64,000 bases of DNA, from NCBI GenBank assembly GCA_958450365.1, contig CAUEEP010000871.1:124001-188000 (forward strand). The letters are read 5' to 3'. The notes under the pieces were generated by a model. That model was not told where the DNA came from and searched no databases. It saw only the letters and a list, made by a program, of their open reading frames with translations. This DNA comes from Mesorhabditis belari. Taxonomy: Eukaryota; Nematoda; Chromadorea; Rhabditida; Rhabditidae. Below are positions 22,201 to 30,200 of the stretch, piece by piece. The translations under genes were made by a program, and so were the position numbers. The number at the start of each line of letters is the position of its first letter. Within the stretch, counting starts at the first letter, position 1.

Positions 22201-23931
22201 ATGGGAATACTTTGATTAGGAAGAGAGCAGACGAAAGTGTGCGATTCAGTGCAAACGACCGACATCCACGAATAGGTCGTTGAACTCAAAACGGCACACG
22301 TTTTATTGGCAAGTGGATGACCTAAAGTTGAAACTATTATAAGGTAATTTTGGGTTCTTTTCCGTTATACATCCGCAAAATTTACAGCCTTCCATGAAAA
22401 TGAACAAGGAAAACCACAGAAAATTCATTCTTTTGCTATTTCCTGACGGCACGGTGTTTTGCTTACCGACTACTGAAGCTGATGCAATCTCGTTTTGACC
22501 CTGTCATTCCGGATGACCCTGCCAATCACACGCAGACGATTGAGCGTCTATGGGGATCTGCCAAATGGAGAAACAAGAAGCATCGCGGCACGGACTCCGA
22601 TTGTTGGCGAGGATACAACACTCAACAGATGGAGGAGGCCGGCTTTGCCCACGCTCATGTCAATAAGTACAACAAGTACAACTTCCTGAATCCGGATGAT
22701 CTTGCCAATCACACGCAGACGATCGAGCGTCTATGGGGAAAATGGAGAAACAAGAAACGTCGCGGCTTGGCACGTCATTTTCTATCGAGCTACCTTACTG
22801 AATTCATGGTCCGACAAGTGGAAAAGGACGATTTCTACGAATGGGTGTTGCAACACATTGCTATGGCATGGATTCTTCATTGATCTTATTTTTGATTTTG
22901 ATTAAATTGATCGATTTTTGATTATTAAATGATCAGGGGTTATTTTTGCGGATGTATAACGGAAAAGTACCAAATTTTCTATCAAAGATATTTAGTTAGC
23001 TATGTTTTTCGTAAAGCCCCTACCCGCTGCCCAATTCGTGTAGGTCAATGGCCGTCCGTCAGCATAGGTCCAAGTGCCGTTCGAATTCTTGATCACTCCG
23101 ATATACGATTGACTGGCTCCGGCAATAGCTAAAATTTCCATAAAATAATCAAGAAATGATCAAGTTTACCTGTTTGTGCTTGAGAAGCGGCGAGAACGTT
23201 CTCGAAAACACTCCGAATCGAGATGATCTCTCCGCCAAGTTGTTGACATAGGAGTTTCGATGTTGAATAAGTGGCGGCTAATGAAAAGCTTTGGTATGAT
23301 CATTTTTAATGAAATATTTTGATTTAGATAAGACTTAAGGCTAAAGGGTTCAGGTTTGAAACAAGCAAAGATCAATCGGTAAGGGATTCTCTATTTTTAT
23401 CGATGACTTCTCATCTTCTGAGCAAAATATGAGCAAATCTCGAATCGCATTTATGGCACAAAGCCATTCAATGATCAATGATGATTCAATGATTTATAGA
23501 AGCAATAATTTTTAGTGTTTTCTTTAGTCAAAAATAGGTTTGAGATTTTGAAGCGTTTTGCTTACTCAAATCTGAACTTTGAGTAAGCAAAGAAGGGAAA
23601 GAAAGCTTTTTCGAAGACCTGGGCCCGATTCCACGTTCTCGACTAGCATCTAGCATCTAGTTGATTTGCTAGACGAGATTGAGAAGCCGACTAGCAACGA
23701 AAATCTAGCATCTATCAAAATTTCGCTAGCCTTAGCAAAGCCTGGAGTCGAGCCCAGATATTTCGGGAGAAATAGCCGACTAGATGAATAAACAATATAA
23801 AGATAAATAAACAGACCAGCATCGATTGGATAAACGCATTCGGCTTGATCACCGTACTCGGCCGCATTCTGTGGGCAAGTGCCGAGAACAAAGGAAATCA
23901 ACCCAAAAAGAACAAAGATGGATTTAGCCAT
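19231..23931 (-). CDS. Secreted protein with two C-type lectin domains
   Basis: Eight exons join in frame to 287 aa: 23817-23931, 23170-23277, 23024-23128, 22211-22321, 21892-21941, 21728-21848, 21439-21581, 19231-19341. The start MAKSIFVLFGLISFVLG is a signal peptide. Domain 1 (about residues 40-150) has LLCQQLGGEIISIRSVFEN, YIGVIKNSNGTWTYADG, YTNWAAG and a closing CTESHTFVC. Domain 2 (about 155-287) opens DCTDGWEYYDGNCYYFF, continues ACQKMNAHLASIHSDDEYTF and closes with FYRYICEKK. Both follow the C-type lectin fold pattern. Classical calcium motifs EPN or QPD are not seen and WND is absent (WNNW occurs instead), so sugar binding is doubtful. Family role: nematode CLEC proteins are often gut or epidermal and immune-related; that is inference here. 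A TATA-like box precedes the ATG. The last intron (2.1 kb) and intron 3 are loaded with transposons. Confidence 0.9.
19446..19763. mobile_element. MITE-like inverted repeat in the last lectin intron
   Basis: Arms of about 85 bp pair with each other: TCAGCGCTCGTCGAGCCAAT on the left and ATTGGCTCAACGAGCGCTGA on the right, continuing inward through TTTGAGCTACTTGA. Non-coding. Confidence 0.75.
19954..21329. mobile_element. DNA transposon remnant, TIR ACCGTAAATGTTGTATTA
   Basis: The left end ACCGTAAATGTTGTATTAGA is complemented by AATACAACATTTACGGT on the right. Inside, frames around 20639-21079 contain KERKEFDAKTKLEILEYTKS, reminiscent of the N-terminal helix-turn-helix of pogo/Tigger-like transposases, but shifted and broken. 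An internal sequence CGACGCTACAAGCGATGA occurs twice (about 20957 and 21212). A second element (20219-20560) is nested within it. Family assignment is tentative. Confidence 0.6.
20219..20560. mobile_element. Tc1-type MITE with TA target duplication
   Basis: 342 bp, ends CAGTGGCGGACAATTAAATA and complement, with TA on both sides. The inverted arms extend to about 135-150 bp (AGCTATTTTTTT centre). Nested in the larger element 19954-21329. Confidence 0.9.
21991..22138. repeat. Tandem repeat, 14-bp unit (TTCTAGTTGCTAGC)
   Basis: About ten imperfect copies of a 14-mer in lectin intron 4, decaying to TTTCTAGT repeats on the right. Contains repeated CTAG palindromes. Confidence 0.85.
22349..22974 (+). 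mobile_element. Merlin (IS1595-like) transposon remnant
   Basis: The ends pair as TTTTCCGTTATACATCCGCA and its complement. The frame 22482-22883 contains HTQTIERLWG followed by RNKKHRG and later LSSYLTEFMVRQ, matching the C-terminal DDE part of IS1595/ISXO2-type transposases, including the conserved Glu of IER. The HTQTIERLWG block occurs twice, in tandem, so the copy is rearranged and N-terminally deleted. It lies in lectin intron 3 without disrupting exons. Confidence 0.8.
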
Positions 23932-23973
23932 GATGTTGCTGGGGACAACTGGGTTCATTCGGGAAAATGAATC

Positions 23974-23980
23974 CTTTATA
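23974..23980 (-). promoter_or_regulatory. TATA-like box of the lectin gene
   Basis: TATAAAG on the minus strand, about 43 bp upstream of the ATG at 23931. Opposite it, 190 bp away, is a plus-strand TATAAAAG at 24171, giving a divergent arrangement. Confidence 0.5.
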
Positions 23981-24170
23981 AGTTCCCCTTTCTTGATTGG
24001 TGATAAGCGGCGAAAAGTAAAGGAATTCGGAGGCCATTTTTTGTGATTTGCTCTGCAGTGCAGATCAAAGGTCTTTTCCGCCTTTTTCTTCTTCCGGAAA
24101 TTGAGAACTTTTCCAGGATTTGAGATAAAGAATTTGTCATTATTGAGTTTAGATTTGCCTTTGTATAAGC

Positions 24171-24227
24171 TATAAAAGAGTTTACTTCATCTCCGGAAGT
24201 AGATCAGCTAACAGAATCAGAATGATG
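24171..24227 (+). promoter_or_regulatory. Promoter and start remnant of a lost divergent gene
   Basis: TATAAAAG at 24171-24178 is followed about 45 bp later by two in-frame ATGs (24222 and 24225). The frame closes within nine codons, and mariner sequence begins near 24296. It looks like the promoter of a gene destroyed by insertion; the signal-peptide-like remnant at 25768 may be its missing part, which I cannot prove. Confidence 0.3.
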
Positions 24228-24295
24228 AGATTTTTAGATTTTAAATGAGCCTTTTCACCGGATTTACTGATTTTTATTGATCTTTCATCTTCAGC

Positions 24296-24480
24296 GCAGA
24301 TCCCAGATAGCATCGTCGAATTCAAACGGTTTCTTGGAGGCAAAATAGGCATGAAGCTTATTTATGAATTGAGGAGCATGATTATCAAAATGTACATCTC
24401 CCAAGAAGTGTTTCAACGTCCGAAATAAAAATAATTTAAGGAGTAAGGTGCGTAAGGCAAAAGTTTCCAACCTAGCTTCT
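24296..24480 (-). mobile_element. Mariner C-terminal fragment, minus strand
   Basis: The minus strand encodes a mariner tail: LLPYAPYSLNYFYF (a degraded form of the third catalytic block), then, after a frame slip, LKHFLGDVHFDNHAPQFINK and an ASKKP-type end. It abuts the plus-strand mariner at 24486 back-to-back. Confidence 0.7.
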
Positions 24481-24485
24481 CAATT

Positions 24486-25439
24486 TTGTGGTTTTGTGGA
24501 GTATGGTTTGCCAGGTTTCGATCTGGGGACAAATCTTTGAAAGATGCAGAGGGCCGTGGAGCGGCATCCCAACTGGATGATTCCAAATTACTCGAACTCA
24601 TTATCAACGACCATCGGGTATCATTGCGTGAATTGGGAGAAGAGTTAGGAGTTGATCATGCTACAGTGCTAAGGCACCTTCATACCCTTGGATTTAAATC
24701 GAAACTTGAGACTTGGGTGCCCCATGACCTCACTGACCCCCAGAAGTGGCAGCGCCTCTCCATCAGTGCCGCTCATTTCTCACGATACGAAAGGAAATCC
24801 TTTCTTCCTTGAATTGTCACAGGAGATGAGAAATGGGTTTTATCTGTGAACTTTCGAAGGAAGCGGCAATGGGTGGGGCCAGGCGAGAAACCCGAAAATG
24901 ACCCCAAGCCCGATTTGCACCAGAAGAAGTTTATGCTCTGCGTTTTCTGGGATATGGAGGGAGTGGTGTACTGGGAGTTGCTGGATAGCAAGACGACCCT
25001 TAATGCAATTAAATACAGTGAACAGTTGGGAAAGGTGAATAAATCCCTGAAGAAGAATAGGCCCTCCAAGTCAAAGATCGTTCTCATCCACGACAACGCG
25101 TGCCCTCATGTTGCAAAACTGACTCGCTCTAAAATAAATAGCCTTGTTTGGGAACTTTTGGCGCATTCCCCATACAGTGCGGACCTCACCCCTTTTGGTT
25201 ACTATTTATTCCGGATCATGAGTAATGAGCTTGCGGAAGAACACTTCGATTCGGAAGAAGCAGTCTCGAAAAGTTTTTCGATTCAAAACCAAAATCCTAC
25301 CACGAAAGAGGAATCCGCAAATTGCCTGTAAAATGGGCGAAAGTCGTCAATAATAATGGAAATTATTTGGAATGAATTCATGGTTTTATGTTGAATAAAT
25401 TTACTTCAAAGTCCGGCAGTTTTCAATTCACCAACCCAA
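24486..25439 (+). mobile_element. Mariner transposon, inactive
   Basis: Two frames separated by a TGA at about 24811 encode most of a mariner transposase: FARFRSGDKSL, ELGEELGVDHATVLRHLHTL, then VTGDEKW (first catalytic Asp), HDNACPH (second Asp). The third catalytic Asp, expected in a PSDYHLF-type block, is Gly here (PFGYYLF). The C-terminus then fuses into KSFSIQNQNPTTKEESANC and the 3' end CAACCCAA|TA. The catalytic loss and stop make it non-autonomous. Confidence 0.9.
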
Positions 25440-25681
25440 TACTTTTGATCATAGCTTTTCATAGTCTTATCTAAGTATGATTTTTTTTTGTGTCAGTCGA
25501 TAGGAAATGTTCTTCCGCGTCGAATGACATCAAAAAGTATACAAATTAAATAAGATTATGAAAAGTTATAGCCAAAATACTTTGCACACTTATGGACGTG
25601 TTTGGGGGAAAAATCTCCAAGTACTTAATTGAATAAAACGGCCTTTTACACGATCGGTTTGATGTAAAACAACGAACTCAC

Positions 25682-25724
25682 CTTTAATATCGCGATGGAT
25701 TTTACTTTCAGAATGAAGGCCGGC
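25682..25724 (-). pseudogene. Protein-kinase exon fragment (HRD catalytic loop)
   Basis: The minus strand reads GLHSESKIHRDIK and then a GTGAGT donor. LHSE-KIHRDIK is the subdomain VIb catalytic loop of Ste20/MST-type serine/threonine kinases, including the HRD motif. The upstream part of the exon is cut off by a mariner end (from about 25725), and no other kinase sequence was found on either side. It is a small relic or captured piece. Confidence 0.55.
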
Positions 25725-25759
25725 AAGTCCGGCAGTTTTCAATTCATCAACCCAATACT
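25725..25759 (+). mobile_element. Mariner 3' end, isolated
   Basis: Only the last ~32 bp of the mariner family (AAGTCCGGCAGTTTTCAATT through CAACCCAATA) are present, abutting the kinase fragment. It is the third copy of this end within 700 bp. Confidence 0.8.
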
Positions 25760-25767
25760 ACTCACCT

Positions 25768-25862
25768 AGACGTTCTCCTGCTCGGACTCTTGCTTCTTCT
25801 TCTCATCGAATGCGGATTTCCCGGCTCTTGTGGTTCCCAATTCGACAAATGCACAACCAAAG
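25768..25862 (+). pseudogene. Signal-peptide-like exon remnant
   Basis: One frame reads VLLLGLLLLLLIECGFPGSC and then a short Cys-containing tail before it is cut by another mariner end. A TAG acceptor-like site precedes it. This resembles an exon with a secretion signal and the start of a cysteine-rich peptide, but there is no start codon and no continuation. Confidence 0.3.
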
Positions 25863-25863
25863 T

Positions 25864-26036
25864 TTGAAAGTTTTTCGATTCAAAACCAAAATCCTACTAC
25901 GAAAGAGGAATCTGCAAATTGCCTGTAAAATGGGCGAAAGTCGTCAATAATAATGGAAATTATTTGGAATGAATTTATGGTTTTATGTTGAATAAATTTA
26001 CTTCAAAGTCCGGCAGCTTTCAATTCACCTACCCAA
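25864..26036 (+). mobile_element. Mariner 3' end fragment
   Basis: About 170 bp nearly identical to 25268-25439 (the 3' end of the neighbouring mariner), ending in ACCCAA|TA. A local duplication of the transposon tail. Confidence 0.85.
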
Positions 26037-26059
26037 TAATTTAAAAAGCTGACAAAAGA

Positions 26060-26715
26060 TTTAAGAAATGTTTTTCATTCATCAACACTCACATGTATTC
26101 CGTGACAAGTGTCCTCGCAAGTCGGCGCACAATCCGTATAAACCTGGTTTTTTTGGCAAACTGAAATACCGTAAAAACTCTAATAGAACGGCCGGCTGTT
26201 CCATTAGAGAGGGCCCTTCTAATGGAGAGGGCCGTTCTATTAGATTCCCAACTTGAAAGTTGAGGACACTTATTCATTGCACTTTTTTAGAAATCTCTAG
26301 TGCACCAATTAATCTACCGTTTTCACCAATAAAAAGGCTCATTTCTTCTCTAAAAAAGGCTTCTAACAGATTTAGAAAAGCTTCGTTTTTGTAGGTTTCT
26401 TGGGGGCAAGAAGTTGAGGAGCCAAAAATGATGAACACTAGATGAAGCGATTTGAGCACTTTCTTCCACATAAACCTTCTGAAATTAATAGAAAAAGGTA
26501 GAGCATGAAAAGTTAAGCATCTAAGGCGAATTCTCAGCTCGATTTGTCTAATTGCTTTAGTTGTATGTTTTTTTGAAGAATTTTCAGAAAAAACTTGAAT
26601 TTCTGCTCAAATTCGTTTCAAAAGTTGCCGGAATTTGCTTAAGCGTGTCTTAAATTATATAATATATAAGTCTAATTCATTTAGCGATTTAGAGAAGTCT
26701 AATTCAATCAGCTTA
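26060..26715. repeat. Inverted repeat IR4, left arm
   Basis: Reverse complement of 61755-62410. It includes the TIL exon copy (26093-26160), the adjoining TACCGTAAAAACTCTAATAG element, CAACTTGAAAGTTGAGGACA and, at the other end, TAGCGATTTAGAGAAGTCTA. The two arms are about 35 kb apart. Confidence 0.85.
26093..26160 (-). pseudogene. Antisense orphan copy of TIL-gene exon 26
   Basis: Exactly 68 nt, the same length as exon 26 at 62320-62387, preceded by TATTTCAG and followed by GTGAGT on the minus strand. It reads CQKNQVYTDCAPTCEDTCHG, differing from the sense exon by about two residues. Reading frame and both splice sites are intact, yet no partner exon for the second half of the domain was found here. 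Confidence 0.8.
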
Positions 26716-26960
26716 AAAATTCTAATAGAACGACCGGCCGTTCTATTAGAGAGGGCCCTTCTAATGGAGACTATTAGACCCTTCTATTAGAAACTCTAAT
26801 AGAACGCTCTATTAGATTCCCAACTTGAAAGTTGAGGACACTTATTCATTGCACTTTTTAGAAATAACTATTGCACCAATTAATCTACCGTTTTCACCAA
26901 TAAAAAGGCTCATTTCTTCTCTAAAATAGGCTTCTAACAGATTTAGAAAAAGCTTTACTT
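26703..26960. repeat. Direct duplicate of part of IR4
   Basis: Repeats the sequence of about 26165-26385: the TCTAATAGAACG element and then CAACTTGAAAGTTGAGGACA through CTTCTAACAGATTTAGAAAA. So this block exists three times in the window (two direct here, one inverted at 62090-62310). Confidence 0.8.
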
Positions 26961-26996
26961 CAAAACAGAAATTCTCGTAAAAATTTCGATGCATTA

Positions 26997-27263
26997 ACGT
27001 GTGAAAAATGGAAATTGCCACGTCGAATCGCTTATCCAATAATCTTTGATTTCGAAAAATTTGCACAAAAGCTCGTAAACCGTAGAAATTGTTGTAAACA
27101 TTCGATTTTCCCGTAAAAATCCTCCCGCATCATCATGCAAATATTTTGACCGTGAATTGTTATGGTTGTCAAAAAATCGACGCGAGGTACAGACAAAATT
27201 CGCAGACGCCAAAAATAAAGCTAAATCAATAGAATTCCAAATTTTTTTCAATTTTTGACCCAT
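26997..27263 (-). CDS. Hypothetical 89-aa ORF
   Basis: An uninterrupted frame starts MGQKLKKIWNSIDLALFLAS, with a TATAAAA on the minus strand about 15-20 bp upstream of the ATG. It is rich in Phe, Asn and Asp, has a mildly hydrophobic N-terminal segment and no recognised domain. A complete ORF in AT-rich DNA of this length can occur by chance; treat as doubtful. Confidence 0.2.
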
Positions 27264-27599
27264 TCTGACACATTTTATACTATTTACAGCCGATTTTTTC
27301 CCAAATTTCCGTTTATTTTGAAATCTTTTCTATTTTATCAGCTTTTTCAGGGGCCATTTTCGCTATAAAAGGTGCAATTGTTTACAGTTTTTCAGCTTTT
27401 TGCTCAGTTTCAATTTTTTCATTATACCCCCCTTTGCCCAGTCTTGTTTATCATAGTTATTCGAAATTTTTTGAATAACAGTTTGCAAAATGTACCTAGT
27501 CAGCTGGTTTTGATCAATAAAGTTCTATAAAAGTTATAAAGTTTTACTTTTCTTGATCAGTTACCATAGCTTTTTTTATCTGAAATTATCGAATTTTGC

Positions 27600-27915
27600 T
27601 ATATCTTTAAATTTTAGCTATAAAAGAGCTATAAAGCTTTAAAAAAAATAAAGATATAAAGATATAAAGCTATAAAGCTATAAAGATCTAAAGATATAAA
27701 AATCTAAAGATATAAAGATATAAAGCTGCAAGCTTTAAAGATATAAAGCTATAAAGCTACAAGCCATAGAGCTATAAAGCTATAAAGATATAAAGATCTA
27801 AAGATATAAAGATCTAAAGATATAAAGATATAAAGCTATAAAGCTATAAAGCTATAAAGCTATAAAGCTATAAAGCTATAAAGCTATAAAGCTATAAAGC
27901 TATAAAGCTATAGAG
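27600..27915. repeat. Tandem repeat TATAAAGC(TA)
   Basis: About 28 copies of an 8-10 bp unit TATAAAGCTA / TATAAAGATC. Perfect TATAAAGCTA copies dominate the right end (27830-27912). Each copy looks like a TATA box. Confidence 0.9.
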
Positions 27916-29147
27916 TTAAAGCTTCAAAAATTGTTGAGTTTCAAGTTAAATAACTTTATGAAGTTTAAAAGGATTTTAATATAATAAATATTTAGTTTAG
28001 AGTAGTTTATGATCAGCCATACTTCCCCATGACTCATTCCCCAAAAAAACGATCAAATACTTGTCGAAAAGTGACACATTTGTGGAGGGACTGGATAAAC
28101 AGAAAGGACGCCTTGTTGGATAATAGTTGACAAAGAGAAAACTTTTGAAAAACATTCAAACCAAAAAAAAAGGCCCAGCAATTGTCGTTTTGTTGTCTAA
28201 CTTTCACTTCTTTTGTCTTAAGACACTTGCCCAAGCAGATTAGAAATATAAAATTCATTTTAACAAAGTGAAATTCTTGAGTTTCAAAGAAATGTAATAG
28301 CTAGGGCTTATGAAAAGAGCAATTGATTGTCGTTTCTCTTTAGTAAAGCAGTGATTTCATTTCATTTCATTTCATAAATTGATTTCATCGATTGATTTCA
28401 TCGATTGATTTCATAGATTGATTTCATAAATTGATTTCATAGATTGAACTTCTAGAAAATTCTGTAAAAGCATGCACTGTTCCGCTCCAAAAGCCGACCC
28501 ATCGGTTTTCCAATTCCTTTCTCTTTAATAAAGCAGTGATTTCATTCCATTTCATTTCATAGATTGAACTTCTAGAACTATAACTTCTATAAAAGCTTTT
28601 CGAAAGTCTCCGAGAAGGTATTTTGTAAAAATGGTTGTAAAAAAAATCATTTCTACCTCATTTCTACCTCATTTTCTACTAATCTTAATCTTAATCATTT
28701 CCAATTTTGTTTTTGCTGTCTAACTAATCAAATCAAATCATTTCCTATCCCTGTAACCATGCTTTTTTGGTCTCAAGTTACACAAATTACCCACAAAAGC
28801 CATCAAAAACCTCAGAAATATCAATTTTCACTTATAGTCGAACAAAAATTATCCAATTTTCCCATTCTAACTCATTTTTCTTTTATTGATAAGAGCAATT
28901 GCTTCTCCTTTCCCTTAATGATTTCATTTCATTTCATAAATTAAACTTCTTCTAACAAATTTCTATAAAAGCTTTTCCAAAATAGATCAATAGGATCCAT
29001 TTTAGCGTACAGCGAAGCTCGAAAAACGTATTTTATAGTAAAGACTGTAAAAAATATTTCTTTCTACCTCATTTTCTACTAATCTTAAGCTTAACTGTGC
29101 GCTAAAATGGATCCCATCTCTGAAAAATATGGTTACAATTTTAAATA
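27916..29147. other. Repeats only; no gene seen
   Basis: Contains TTGATTTCATAGA repeats (28350-28450) and partial copies of a block with CATTTCATTTCATA and TTCTACCTCATTTTCTACTA at about 28530-28690 and 28915-29090. No ORF or RNA gene supported. Confidence 0.5.
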
Positions 29148-29726
29148 TTGGGTTGTCCAGTTATGAATGCGCGTTTTTACTATTTTATAAATTTCTCAAG
29201 ATATCGAACAGAAGTATATGAGTGTTGTATATCATTCGAAAGCTGAAGATCTCCTCTACATTTTGGAATAAAAAAGTTTTTGAATTCATTCAACTTTTTG
29301 GGAAATTGACTGCACAAAGGGAGAGGTCGTTTTCGAAAAAAAATCCATTCCAGCTTAGCTATTCCTCAAATTTTATGGTGTAAAATTACCGCCCAGAAAA
29401 GAAAACAAAAGTAAAGATGCTCTGAAATTGTTATATTTTTAAAAAAAAGTTGTATTGATATATCTATTGGCCAAACATCAAACGGTTAACTCAATTTGAG
29501 CGGAGCCAAAACTTGATCCAATGGCACCCTTCCATTTTTTGGCCACCTCTTCTTCTGTACAGTCAATTTGTCCAAAAGCTGGACAAATTCAAAAACTTTT
29601 TATATCAAAATGTAGAGGAGCTCTTCAGCTTTCGAATAATACTCATATATATCTTTTTCTTGATTTCGATACCTTGAGAAATTTACAAAATAGTAAAAAA
29701 CGCGCATTCATAACTGGACAACCCAA
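29148..29726. mobile_element. Mariner-like MITE with long inverted arms
   Basis: Ends TTGGGTTGTCCAGTTATGAA and complement, TA on both sides, 579 bp. Arms of about 150 bp share ATGTAGAGGAG-type and CTTTCGAATGA-type sequence. No transposase. Confidence 0.85.
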
Positions 29727-30126
29727 TATTTCAAAGTTTTATCAAATTTTTAACCAAATCCATCAAGTATTTTCATTTTAGATTTGCAGAAAATTCTAAA
29801 GACAAATCTTTGAGGTACAGTAGCTGTACGCTAGCTCTAGAAAGGGGATCCTTTTCGTGACTCATCCTCTATCAAAATTGACATCATTCGCTCGGTCTCT
29901 TTTCACAAATTGGCCGATTTTTCTTTTTCGCCGTTTTCAGCAAACCCCACAGTTTATAGAGCACAATCGACTGAAACAACTCTTTTTTTTTTTCGTTTTC
30001 CATTTTCCCCCACAAAGTCTAGCCCCGCCTCTTTTCCCGTTTTTCATATTTTGACCGATCTCTCAATCTCTTTACCGTACTCTTTCTTTTTTCTCCTTTT
30101 TATGCCAATTTCTTTTCAGAGAGTGC

Positions 30127-30134
30127 TATATAAA
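30127..30134 (+). promoter_or_regulatory. TATA box of the TIL gene
   Basis: TATATAAA lies 67 bp upstream of the ATG at 30201, in the sequence GTGCTATATAAACGG. This is a textbook spacing for a core promoter and supports the first exon. Confidence 0.6.
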
Positions 30135-30200
30135 CGGTGGAATTTTGGAATTTTTCAAGCGACACCCATTTTGGCTGAAATTTTCAATTTCATTTCTAAG

